A stretch of DNA of 64,000 nucleotides from Dromaius novaehollandiae (lineage: Eukaryota; Chordata; Aves; Casuariiformes; Dromaiidae). The translations under genes were made by a program, and so were the position numbers. The stretch spans positions 130,791,085 to 130,855,084 of the forward strand of contig NC_088100.1 of assembly GCF_036370855.1 (NCBI RefSeq), read 5' to 3'. The number at the start of each line of letters is the position of its first letter. Positions within the stretch are counted from its first letter, which is position 1. The notes below the pieces were generated by a model. It ran no database searches. It was not told the DNA's origin and saw only the letters and a list, made by a program, of their open reading frames with translations. Positions 12,478-24,800 of this stretch are shown piece after piece.

Positions 12478-15470
12478 AATAAAATTGCTAATTAATTGCT
12501 GACCACTCACATGAGCAAACGATTCCTATCGAAGCCCAGCCCCAGACTCGCACAGGACCACCTTCTCAGAAGTTGGAACACCTTGTTTTTGACGCACTGC
12601 CTCCGGTTTGATCAGCATGAAAGCACCCCGGCACCCGCCTAGCTCCAACAGCACCACCGTTACGAACTTCTTCCCTGAGATACCACAGGGCAGGCATGAC
12701 TTTAGCGGTAATTTTAGACAACGTTTGCTATAATGAATGACCAACGAGTGGATGCTGTTTTACCTCACCTACGTAATGAGTTGTCTCCGTGCATCGAGAG
12801 AGCACAGCTATAGGGCAGATGGCTGAACGCTACCATATTCCATCATGGTGGTGCAACTGCTGCCTCCTTAAGACAGAAGGAAAAGAAATAGCACTGAATA
12901 TGCTGTAGGTGAAGTAGCTGTGATCCCATCAACAGGACTGAAAGGTCAACCCAAACATGTTCTCCTGAAAACATCAGGACAAGGTACAACTCAGTCTGAA
13001 GATCAGGCTGAGTTCTCTCAGGCCACGATAGCACAGCATGCAAGACAGTCTAGTAGAGAAATGTTTCCTTCTGAAAAATACCTGCATTAAGTTCACTGAC
13101 CACACACCAAGCTTACTGCCTTCAACGGAATTGCAAATGGAAGGCTGAGGATACAGCGTTATTGCAGTGACGTAGAGGCGGCCCTAAAAGCATACGTTCC
13201 TTCCCCCTAAATGGCAGCAAGCCATTCAGCAAACCTCTATGCACGCACGCTAGACCTGGTCACATTGAGCTTAAAGGATCTTCATTTCGTAATTATCAAT
13301 CATTTCACAAATATGCCTCTTCCCAACTTTCCTCAGGCTTTCCTTCTCAAACTCCAGGTCCCAAATCAAGCCCAGTGTTAGTAGGGAGACAGCAACGATG
13401 GCTCTAGGGCTAGCTGGGAACTCTGTCCTGTTCCTGCCAGCCTTGCGCCCCTTGGCCAGCCCATCGCAGTGCACGCTAAGGGGCCTCCTCGCTGTCAAAG
13501 CCTAAGGATTGGCGAGAACTACGGAGAAAGGGGAGTCCTAGAAAGAAACAGGACAACCATGATTAGACAACCTACCTTCAACCTCTCTAAGAACAGCCAC
13601 AATTTACAGAGAAAGAGTGGAAAAAAAAAAAAAGATTGAATCCCGTGAAAGACCCTTGCTTAAGAGAACAGCAGTCTCTCTAGCTCTCTTACGGTTTTAT
13701 CCCAGAAGTTAGGCCATTTTTTATGCTCAGTGGAGGAGGCAGTTGAGTTGGCACTACAGCCCAGAAAAGGGCAATGACTACCACTTTGAAAGCCTCTCAA
13801 AATGTGAATTAGGGCAGTAGATCCCCACACACGTCACCAACTAGAGCTGAGGAAGACACGAAGCCACCCATTCCAGCACTGGAGATCCCAGTAAGCATAG
13901 ATCCACAGTTTGGGGGCATTAGGAGGGATTTGGTGCAGCAGAGAACACGCCGGGTTAAAACAAGTTTCTCAGAGAGCGTGCCACGCACCATCTTTTCCCT
14001 TTGAGGTGTCCCAGGAACACACTGCAGGCATGCAGTCCTGCCCTCCTTCCCAAGCGCTCCCAGAAGGAGCCGGTACTGCGGTTTCAGGCTTTTCTTCTCC
14101 CTGGCGTGTCTGAAATCCTCATTATTTAGGGAAGGTTGAATTTTTCCTCAAAAGCTTGACCTCTTTCCATCTGCTGGGGAAACCCAAATCGCTACCAGTC
14201 CAGCTCTGATGTGAACAAGCTCCTTCTGCCCAGAAGTTTATTTTTCAACACAAGCGTGCCTGCAAAACACTGTTTATTTAAAACACAGTATAAATGCCAG
14301 TAACCCGGCATTCACAGGGAACACCCCTTGGAGGTCTCCCGCTTAGCACTTTAGAACTATTAAGTAAATCAGGGGAAAATTCCTCAGGAAATGATGGTGT
14401 TAGGCCTGATAGGCATCCTTGGGTGATTAAAAGCAACTTAATGAGGTCATGGGTGACAGATTTGGATGTAGAACTGTTTAAACAGTGTGGAGAAAAAGAG
14501 CGATGCTCATAGCAGGCAGGACACTAGAATCAAGGCTGGTACATTATCCTATGGCACAAAAACACACCGGAAAGATGGTCTTTGTCCTGACAAACACCTA
14601 CTCTAAAGGGCAAAGCAGAGATGACAAGGAACAGGATAAAAAACAACCCACACTGATGAGTACAAGGGAACAGGATGAGCTTGGTCAACATGGAAGACTG
14701 AAGTCACAAAGAAGAAAAAAAATTCATTGTTATGGGATTTTTTTTCTTTTTAATTTAGAAAAAAACATGATGTGGTTTTCAAGACTTGAAGGACTGAAAA
14801 ATGGTTAAATTCCAGCACACGCCAATCTTTCATGCCCATCCTTAACTCATGCCATTGAGCAAGCATTAGGATGGCTCTCAGCTAGGAATGGTCTGGATAG
14901 CGCTATGAGTCAAGGATGGACCAGCATCATTTTGATTTCTTCACAGTTAGAAAAGAGGATTTAAGTCACAACACTAATTTATCCCATCCCCCAATGTCTC
15001 TAATAGAAAAAGTTTCTCTTGATCGAAGGAGTTAAACTCTGCTGTCATCCTGCGGGGCTGGGGGATAATCTGAGCAGCTCTCCTTTTCTACACCTGACAA
15101 CACAGGGAGCAGGTTCTCGGCTCCTCGCACCCCCTGTAAAGCCCTTGTTTGAATAACCCTTCGAAACTCACCTGAGAGGGGCTTCTTGCATCCCCAGCAG
15201 TTGTACCAGGAGGACAGAGGGGCCTGGCTGGAGTCCGGCAGCAACGGAGCATCTCCATGAAGGAACAAACGGGAATTTTTGTCCTTGTCATTAATTCATG
15301 GCTGAAAAAGCTTTCCGTTGTGTCCTGTTGGCCAAGCACAACCCGCTCTTCCTTCCCAAATATTAAATGGATGCTGATAGTTTTCCATGTGTGGTCAGCA
15401 ATGATGCAATATATCCTCCCAGCTGGTAGCAACCCCCCTTCACCTTTTATTGTGCTGTATTATTAGTCAT
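12478..15470. other. Non-coding region, no gene recognised
   Basis: This is mixed-composition DNA with a short A-run at 13619-13633. No repeat family or coding sequence is recognised. Open frames are at most about 114 codons. Confidence 0.4.
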
Positions 15471-17110
15471 ACAATTCACCTGGTAGAGAGTGACTTGCAT
15501 TCACTTGTGAAGAATGAATATTTTACCAGTTGACTATTTTTTTAAACTGTAACCCATATTAGTTGGAAAGGGAAAGGCCAAATGGAAATTATTGCTATTT
15601 TAGACAGCAGCATAAATTTTCTTCCTATTTTTAACCTAGCTTTTAATTTAATAAGTTTTATGACCCTTATATTAAGTACATATGTTTTACAAGACATTGT
15701 GTCCCTTGAGTCACCCTGAATTTGCTCTACTATAGCAGAGTTAAATGAATGAATACTGTGTTTCTGATTTCAGTTCACCTCTTATTTGATCCTTATATAG
15801 TCAATAAACCTTCATAGAAGCATGGAGCAACTGAATTAAGCAGTGTGCCAAAGCTGTGTTTGTGAATTGTCTGTTATTCTTTAAAAGGGAATTAGTAAAT
15901 TGCTATTCTCTTAGTGAGAGTCTACTACACAGCTACCAGGTTTCAGGTGTTACATACACAAACTAAATGGTGATACCAATTATATATTACCAATTTAAAA
16001 GCTTATGAGTCTTTTTCTAAGTCATAATTATAAAGAAGATAAAGGGGTTTTTTGTCATTCTCTCCCTCCCCCAAAATCTTTAATTTTTTTCTATTGCTCT
16101 TTGGAAACATGAAAGAGAGGCCTGTTTCCTTAGCAGAAAGCATTTAATCACCCTGCAGAGGTTGAGGGCTATTCAGATGAATGACTATTTGGGAGGAGGA
16201 TGGGAGGGGGGGAATCTTTTCAGAAAACAAAGATTTAAAACTAGCACAGGCCCAGTCCTACTTTCCCAATATAGGCAATCTTTTCATGGAAATCAGGGGA
16301 TATGGGTTAGTAAATGATTGCAGAATTGTGCCAATAAAAATTTAATGAGTGCTACAAATGCAGTATAAGCAAAGTAGAAGATTAATCAAATTACCTGGAG
16401 CACACGCCCTTAAGCAACTGAGACCCCCTCATACTCAGTGCCTACAGGGAAAATAAGCATGCACACCAAGATTTTTTTTTGGTACCTGTACACTCTTTAA
16501 GCAAAGCTCCAGAGCAGCTTTTCACAACAGGTTTGCAATAGTGGCAAAGCACAAAGATTAGAAAGGGATAGCTGATACTCGCTGCGCAGTGGGAAGCACG
16601 AGTTATTGATTGGCTTCATATCAGCCCAGAGTTTCTTTTTAATATAATAAGAGTTTAGAAGGGTGTTTTATAAATCGGGTGGTTGTAATTTGATTTGAGT
16701 ACTGGCTCTTAGTGACTTGCCAAAGTTCAGTAAATATGCAGAGTACAGTATATGCACTTTATCTTTGTGTATTAGCTATGACATAAACACAGAGGGGAAA
16801 AGTCAAATTTTATACATCAAAAAATGGGTTTGTTGCCAGACATTATAACAGCGTGTATTTAATTTAACTGATGTATGTTAAAATGGGAAACCAAATTCAA
16901 TGAGCTGTTTGTTTCTTTCTGCAAATACACTTACATCAGTGACCTCTGAGGACATGACCTTAAAATGTAACTAGATGTTTAAAAAACCTCAAAGATCTAT
17001 ATAAGACATTAATGTTTGTGTCAGGGGGCAGTATACAAGCATGTATATACTCAGCTGTCTATACGTCGACTGCTGTATTTTTTATTGTTACAGGAAACCA
17101 GCCAAAGTCC
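15471..17110. other. AT-rich non-coding block
   Basis: This is single-copy-looking AT-rich DNA with TTTAATTTAATAAG, TTAATTTAACTGATG and similar homeodomain-type words and no open frame of note. It may contain conserved elements. Confidence 0.3.
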
Positions 17111-20079
17111 CAAACAGGAAAATTATCAGCTTTCTTTTTTTCTTGGCATGGTCTGTTTAAGACTAAAGGCATGACCTGAAGTTAGAACGTGTTTTAGCCC
17201 TATTCAGTAACCGGTTTGGCACCTCGTGCTGTGTTTTTGAACGCTCGCCCTTGGGGGGAGAGCAAGGCAGTGCCAGGTCCGGGGGATGAGCAGGACGGTG
17301 CGCAGTGCTGCTTCGGACGGGATGGGTCTGGGGCGCCTAGCAAAGCGGGACCGACGACTTTAGCCGGGCCCAGGGAACTCCTGGTCACCTCTCAGGGGAC
17401 AAACTGATGTCAAGTTCTGCTGTCTGTCAGGATTAAGTGCCTGTTTGCTTTTTCGCTAACATGTGGTTGGAGAACAAAGCAGCTCAAATCTCCTCCGTTC
17501 TTAACAAAGCATCTCAAATTGCTGAGTAAAATTCCTTAATCCCCTGTCTTAATCTGAAAACACCACCGCCACACGGTAACACTGAGGTCTCTTTTTGTCC
17601 ACCATAGAGGACCGTTAACATAGATGTCCGACCAGGAGCTAACTTTCCCCAACAGCCTGTTATCAGAGGGAAGCCCCAGGTGCTGCGTTCCCACAGCAGC
17701 TCTGTCCAAGCAATTTTTCCTCCTTATCTTCTCATTGCAAATGAGCAAATAAACACAAAGCAAGAGGAGAGCAAACTTGCGTAGTTTTCCACCTCCATTA
17801 ACATGGGTGGTGAAACATAAGGTGATCTGTTCCGTCATGAGAACCGTAAGGAGGAATTCAGCAGCTGTTTGCCTTTTTGGTTGCTTGCGTGCTCCAGAGC
17901 TCAGGCTCACAGAGATTAACAGCTCAGACTGAACTGGAACATGCAGTTCCACCACTACAAGGAAGCAAACCGGGTCTAGAAAGACATCAAAATACCAGCT
18001 CCAAAAACCGTGTCTGAAAAGGACTGTGCTGTTCCAACCTGGCACAATAAGAGAGTCTAAACACTAGGTGGTTTGACCACAGCGTTTTGTTATACGTCCT
18101 TTTTACACGAAACCAAGCTCTTGCTATTATTTAACCAAAAAAAAAAAAAAAAAATCAATCCCTGATTTCTGCAAGAAAAGTTACAGAAATTACTACTTGC
18201 TCTTCGACCATTTCTGCTACTATGAACGCTGCTCTCCGACTACTTTGCTTTCCTACTGCATTGCTAGTTTGTTTTAATAGCCCTGCACCAACTTCAGCCA
18301 ACAGTAAAAAGGACATGACACCAAGTGGGTGAGATCAAAGGTCCGCCTGGCCAGGAGTGATCAGAGGTGGTTGACCAGGGAAGAGCAGACGTGCAGAACA
18401 GCTGTGGTTGCCCTGCATTCTCTCCCAGTCCACCCTGTCTGGGAGAGACAAGGTGTGGACAAAGGTCTCCACAAAGCAGCGGTCAATCAAAGATGCAAAA
18501 GTTTGCCTTACGAAACTGGAAGACAGGAAAACAAGAGAGCATCTTCACTAGACTTTATTCCTTCTCATCTTCCTGATTTCAGTCATTTTGTTTGTAGTCC
18601 AGCTGTGGAGGCCTATAATGGTAGACACTTATCTAGCACTACTTTGGCCTTTATTTGCCAAAAATTAGTTCATACTCTGTGTTCTCCTCATTTCAGCAAG
18701 ATTACCCTCATGCAAGCTTTGCTTCCTGAGGCTCCAAGGATGCAGAGCTGCCTCTCTAAAGACAGGGGTAAATCAGCAGTGGAACTGGGACTTTTATCCT
18801 GAAAGCCGTAAGGAGCAGCAGCTCACAGTGAGGAAGCTTCTAACATGCTTTCTTCCTTTCATCATCACATAAGACACCAGGAAGAACTTCAGAAGGTCTG
18901 GACATGAGAAATAACTCAAGGTTTATGACTAGTAATAGTCAGCTGGAAAACATAACTCATAAGCCGTTTAGGTGCAGCTGGAATAGACTGGTGTGGAATA
19001 GATCATGCCAGGCAGGTGAACATGCAAATACAACGTTAGAGTAGATTCATTTCTACATACCCTTTTGGTTAAGTAGACCAGAAGAGACTATTGCGGTCCT
19101 ACCCTTCAAGATGCCAAGGCCAGAAGGCTGCAGTTGTAGGGAAAAAAACAGTTAGCCTGCCTGTAATGCTTGGGAAAAGAGTACGTAGACCATCACATCG
19201 CTATGTTGCAAAGCTTGGTCATATACAAGCTTTGGCAGGGATAAAAGATGGCTCTTGAGACTGAAGATGCAAAAGCTGCAGAGCTTTTTCTCACCTATCA
19301 TGTCTCCAAAATACACAGCTAAAAAAAAAAAAAAAAAAATGTTCTGTGAGGCTTCCATCTTTCCTACTTTTGGGATACAGCAGGTAAAAAATCCTTTTGC
19401 CCTCTCAGAAGAAACATGCTTTCCCCTGCAATTCCCTTTTAGGGAAGACAAATCTCAGGAATATAATTTCTCTAATTAAATGATGGCAATGGCTTTGCAG
19501 GCAGGCAGGCAGAAAGCACGGAGGACAGCCTTACCCCACAGAACACTTGCAGACGGGGAATTGCACGATAACGTATCCTCTCAGCCTGCCCTGAAAAGGC
19601 AGCTGCAAATAGAGCTGTACGGTTAAAAATCACAGAGAGCAAGGTGCACACACACAGATGGGAATGGATGGGAATGGGTGGGAGCTGGCAAAGCTCTGGG
19701 AGGACAAAATACCCTTTAGCACAGATGGAGATGACTGATCTCGCACAGAATCAGCACAGGTCAAAGTTTTGAAAAAAATAGATTATTAGGGAATGGAATC
19801 CTCCAGAACGATTTCCACATTGCTCCTGCAGGCAATAAGACTGCACACTTGAACTATGAGCTAATGGCAGGCCTTTATCAAATCACTCCTGCAGAAATGC
19901 TAAGGCACTTGAAATAGGGCTCGTTAGCCAAAATTCCTCTGTCGCTAAGGTGCAAAATGAGCCTTGAAAAACATACCCGCAAAACGGACATTTCTCCACT
20001 GATGACAAATAGGCAGCCGTCCCTCTCTTATGCCATTGTTAACCCGAGTGATAATAGCTAGTGGCCTCGAGAACTAGTT
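17111..20079. other. Non-coding region, no gene recognised
   Basis: This is mixed-composition DNA with a small GC-richer patch near 17220-17400 and poly(A) tracts A18 at 18137-18154 and A19 at 19321-19339. Short tandem words GGCAGGCAGGCAG near 19499 and two-and-a-half copies of GATGGGAATG near 19658 are present. A 169-codon minus-strand frame at 17536-18045 is the longest in non-GC-rich sequence but resembles no protein. Confidence 0.4.
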
Positions 20080-20165
20080 AGCTCTCATTTTTATCTGTGG
20101 AAAGCAGTGTCTCCACTGAAGTCAATATAGTTTCACTGGGGTAAGTGAGATCAAATTAGGCTCGA
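20080..20165. repeat. Possible ancient sauropsid repeat fragment
   Basis: CTCCACTGAAGTCAATATAG, TTTCACTGGGGTAAGTGAG and ATCAAATTAGGCTC fit an old dispersed repeat with the pattern 'ccactgaagtcaatggagttac..tggtgtaa..gagatcagaatc'. It is short and diverged. Confidence 0.35.
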
Positions 20166-20850
20166 TGGCCACAGACTTAAGTGTATTACCTGCCTTAGGG
20201 CAGGGGAATGAGAACAAAGGGCTCACGTATTGGTATCTGTATTTGGTCTGGAAAGTATTGCTCTCTCTTACCTGCCACATCTTGCGGAAGCTGGATATTT
20301 GGAGTCATACAATTAAAAAGTCATTTACATTCACGATTCCCTCTTCTCTGGCTCACGTCCTGTTGCAGAAAGAGAGTCTCGCTCCGCAGTTGGGAGATCT
20401 GATTGTTATAAGATGGCCACCAGCAAAAAATCTCCGTTTTTCTCCTTTTCAGCCTCAGATAGAAAGACACGAACACAGAGCAAGCTGGAGACAAGAGCTT
20501 TGGCAGAGCATCCCCCGAGCAGCACAGACCCCAGCCCACGGCCCCGCTGGTGCCAGCAGCAGGCAGAGGTGCAGCCAGGGCAGGAGGCAGCTCCCGGAAA
20601 AGACAACCCTCCAAACGTGCCCATTTGAGCCCCATGTGGAAGCTTCCTCCAGCCCTCACCGGCTCCCTTTTTGTGGCCCATTTCTGTTTTTTCCTCCCCC
20701 TTTTAATTTTTAAGGCGATTATCATCACGCTGCTCCCACCGGCTTTGGGGCAAAGCGTGTCCACGAAACCCTAGCTAGCAACGCGCACACGTAGGAACAC
20801 GCACCCCCTTGTCAGCCGTCGCGTTTTATAGCCCGTGGGCGAGTAATAAG

Positions 20851-21890
20851 CCAAGGCGCAGTATCTGCCTCATGCTATGATATAACTTTCAATCATGTTA
20901 ATTAAATTAATATGGCCTTTGCTAATGAAAACCACAAAATACTATTTTGGTGTCCACGAGCACATACATTTTGATAATATCAACTTGTCAGTCTGATGTT
21001 CCTTTCTGCACCAAATAGGAGCAATGTAAACATATCTAACAATGCTTTCATCATAACAAAGGAAATTCCGTCTCAGCACCAGACTGAACACACACAGCCT
21101 TGCGCGAGCAACAAGCAAGCTCCAGAAACATTCAACCATACCAGCGCTCACCGAGTCTCCTATAAATGCTCCTCCTATCTAATCTTTTTAATCTACTTTT
21201 AAGGTATATTTTTGGCTCATGTTTTGTTTTAGGGTTTTTTTTTTCTTATTATTATTCTTTCCCTGCATGATTAGCCATCCAGGAAATGTTTAAATTACAA
21301 AATCATAAGGTTTAAAAGATTTATAGATCAAATTATATTAACCTAATGCAATAGGCCAGCCATACGGAAATTAGAAGTCTTTATATTATATTTTGATTAT
21401 TAAATTGCTCCCTTTATACTATTTAGTTTGTTTGCAACAGTAAGGTTTTGCTGTCTGATGTTAAACCCTGCAGAGTAACCAAGCAAAAACAAATGACTTA
21501 GTCCTTGGTTCAAAGAAATAATAGGTTACTAGCATAATTAATTTTATGTTTAATTACTGTAGAATGAAACAATTCAACAATATCCAATCAATCCTTAGAA
21601 TGACAGAACAGAAGGTCAGCAGTTGCTAAGTCAATTGTTTTGAAAGAGAAATTTATGTCAAGTTCTCTTTTATGTGCTGGAGAAAGAAATTGGATAAAAG
21701 TGGTCAAGCAAACGTTAATTAATTGTATAAATGTAATCCTGTTGTCAGGCAAAAATCAGAGACTCCAGGCACAGCGTTCAAAACAATGTGTATGCATCAG
21801 TCAAGAATATCTAGCAATGGCCTCCTCTACTTGAAGCAAAAACAATAAAAGGAAAGAGAGCCAAACAGGAACATTTTCAGGTTTGTTTTC
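20851..21890. other. AT-rich block, candidate conserved non-coding DNA
   Basis: This is long AT-rich single-copy-looking DNA with TTAATTAAATTAATATGG (20898-20915), GTTAATTAATTG-like (21715-21726), AGCATAATTAATTTTATG (21531-21548) and TTTAATTAC words. No coding frame exceeds about 70 codons. The dense homeodomain-type cores suggest an enhancer of a developmental gene. Conservation was not tested. Confidence 0.3.
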
Positions 21891-24800
21891 AAACCGGCCT
21901 TCAGCGGTACCTCTGCGTAAGTTGACGGGCTCGGGCCAGTGCCTATACGGCCAAGCCTACATCACCACGGAGCCTGACTTTGCTTGGCTCCTCGTGGGCA
22001 AGTCTCGGAGGGAGACACGGCTACTTCAGGCCTCTTTCCCTCCCTCTCTGTAGGGAGCCAAGAGATGTAAACGGGGATTTTATACAGTTCGAGGAAGGGG
22101 TCCTCTCCCCCAAACAAGTTAACCAGGTTCAGTGTCCCTAACTCATGATTTTCCTCTGAGTGTCCAGATATTCAGAGAGGTTTTATTTTCTTACCGCGCT
22201 GGCTTCTGGAGGTATGCGGTTAGGCACTCCCACCTCACCCTGAGATAGGGGTTCCCGCTCCCCTGCTCCCCAAAGAGTCCTGCATTTTGCAGCCCCCACC
22301 CACGGTTCCCACTGGTTTTCTGACCACTGCTGACGATGGGCTTCCGCGGATGCGGAGCAGCCAGTGGGCTCAGCGGTCCCTCCGACTCAGTCTGCCCGGC
22401 TCACAGCACCAGCCTCCTGCACAAACCTTGCCTACAGCACCAGGGACCCGTCTGCCACTGCCCGGTTCCAGCTCTGCCCAGCTCTAGTGCTGCTCCCTTC
22501 ACCCCTCTGTCCTCCCTCTCACAGGTGTTTTCTCCGACTCGTGATCTCCCTCCCCATCGCCTTTGCTCTCCCTCTCCCAGTGCCTCAGACAGCTGCCCCA
22601 CGCTTTCTGCCCTTTCTTTCCTTCTTCCTTTGAAACCACCTTGTGAAACCGTCTTTGAACGGCACGTTCTCTTAGCTTATGTTTGCACCATCACCTGGAG
22701 TTTGGGGCTGCAGGCAGGAGACCAGGTAACCCAACTGTTAGCCCTGTAACTGAACCTGGCAGACTTCCTGAGGACGAGGACTCGTGAAAGCTTGCTGCTT
22801 GGACCAGTCCTTTGACCTCACATCAAGCTAGGTCTGTCCTAGCATCTGGCCCATAGTTTTCCACGGGAGATGCCAAAAGGTTTCCTGATTGAGCAGGAAA
22901 ACTGTGTTAACATACAGTCGTATATCCATTTTAAGTGTATATCTTACAGGAGGACCCAAAAGATGGCAACAAGTGGGAAGGGCGTACCATACAAGAGCAC
23001 TGGCATGGATGCTTGTGATGTTACCATGGCTGTGCTTGGTAAATGATGCTGTGGAAAAAGCCATTTTCACCTTTTTGAGACACAAAAGCTCTAAAGCCAT
23101 AACAATATCAAGGCCTACAGCTCCTAATTCTCTTAACTTTGTGACAAAGACTAAAAACCACTGTTTCCTGTACAGAATGTCATTTAACATAAAAGGCATT
23201 GAAAACAATTGTTTCAAAATGTGCTCTTAGAGAGATTATTTTATGTTTTTGCTATGTTTGAGCGCAGGCTGAGGATGCCAACATTACTAATCTCTAAAAT
23301 GAGGGTTTACATTGGAGGTGTTGACATAACCTTAGCTGCAGCAGAAAAAAAATGGTACTAGAAGATGGAAATGTATATTTTTAGAAATAGATTTCATTCT
23401 GACAACCCTATAACAAACAAGTGAAATTTTAATACTGTGTTTTGATGAAAAATAAACTGCTGAATAAACACCAGACTAATTCATAAAGAGCAAACTCAGC
23501 CTGTTTAATATTTCCTGAACTGTCCCAAAAATTCCATTGATCACTAGTGCTGCTGTAAATAGAAAATTCCAGCAATTTTCAAAGGAACCAGCAGAATCTC
23601 TTTGGGGTTTGCCTATCAAGCTTTTTGACACTTTTGAAGCTCCCAGGCTAAAATGTAATAAATCAAATATGAAATTGTATAGTGTCAAGCTGAGTTGAAA
23701 CCTCCGATTATGTGGTCTGTTCCTGGGATTGTTTTATTTTTTGTCAAGTATTTTGTTTCTACTTAATTACCATGTCCTCCACCAAAAGTCAAACATCTCT
23801 CCCTTGATCATTCAGCAATTTGGTCAAAAGTGGACAAATGCTTCAAATACTAGTGATTAAACCATTTTCCAGTTCAGCACTGACGTACAATACTATATTT
23901 TGCTTCCTGGAAAAGAAAACTAAATCCATGTCATTCACAATGTTAAAATCAAAGTCATACTCCGGGGCCAGCTCTCCCTACACTTTTCTCTGCAGTTTCT
24001 TAGGCATAGCCATGAAAAAAAGCAAGATGTAAATTCACTCTAACTACAACCTAAAGTGAAGGATAAGTGGATATTCACAAGCATTTCTGTAACCCTGAAA
24101 GCCTGAAGATCCATACCCAACTTTTATTTATTGAAGAATTCATTTCTTTCCTCAACACTTTCATGCTGATCCATGTTGCCTGTTTTTCCTAGTACCAACT
24201 CCATTCTCTTCCAGTCAAAGAGTAAAGGCTGCTCAGCACCCCAGAAAGCCAAGAGTTGCTTGTGGTGTGCTTTGTCAACGGGCACAAAAATTAACAGCGT
24301 GCTGCTGCTTCCAACACACACAGCTCTTGGTTCCTCCGACGGGTGACTGCTCCCAAAACCCAAGCTCCTTCACCCCACTCCCACCTTGTCCATGATCCCT
24401 TCTTTCTCCGTCACAAGATATTCAATGCTGCGAGCAATTCAATTCGAAAGGCAGGTCAACATGGGTGAAGGGGCTGGGGGCAAAGCACCAGCAGAATCAG
24501 TCATGCTGGTGAGGAGGCGGGGGTGAGGGTGAGTTACTTAGGTGAGCATCTCAAGCCCAGGCTGGCAGGGGAGTTTGGAATAATTTCGCATTAGAGTTAA
24601 GACCCAGGCTGTTCAGTCCCAGTGCTATTTTAACCCACACTAACCTCTTTCCCACACTCCTCCCTTTTAGCACAGACATGCTTTCAGCTGACAAATTCTC
24701 CCTCACTACAACTTTTCATGCCTCTCCCTTCTGTCCTCCTCTTCCTGGAAAGCACTCTGGGACACACTGTCTCTGCTGTTTCTCTGCATCCTCCTCCTTC

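Noticed and set aside
17536..18045. 169-codon minus-strand open frame in AT-moderate DNA
   Set aside because: It is somewhat long for chance but has no recognisable domain, no splice or promoter context and no paralogue I know. Codon-substitution analysis across birds would be decisive.
20165..20713. 182-codon plus-strand open frame
   Set aside because: It starts inside a probable repeat fragment, has no domain and is overlapped by other frames.
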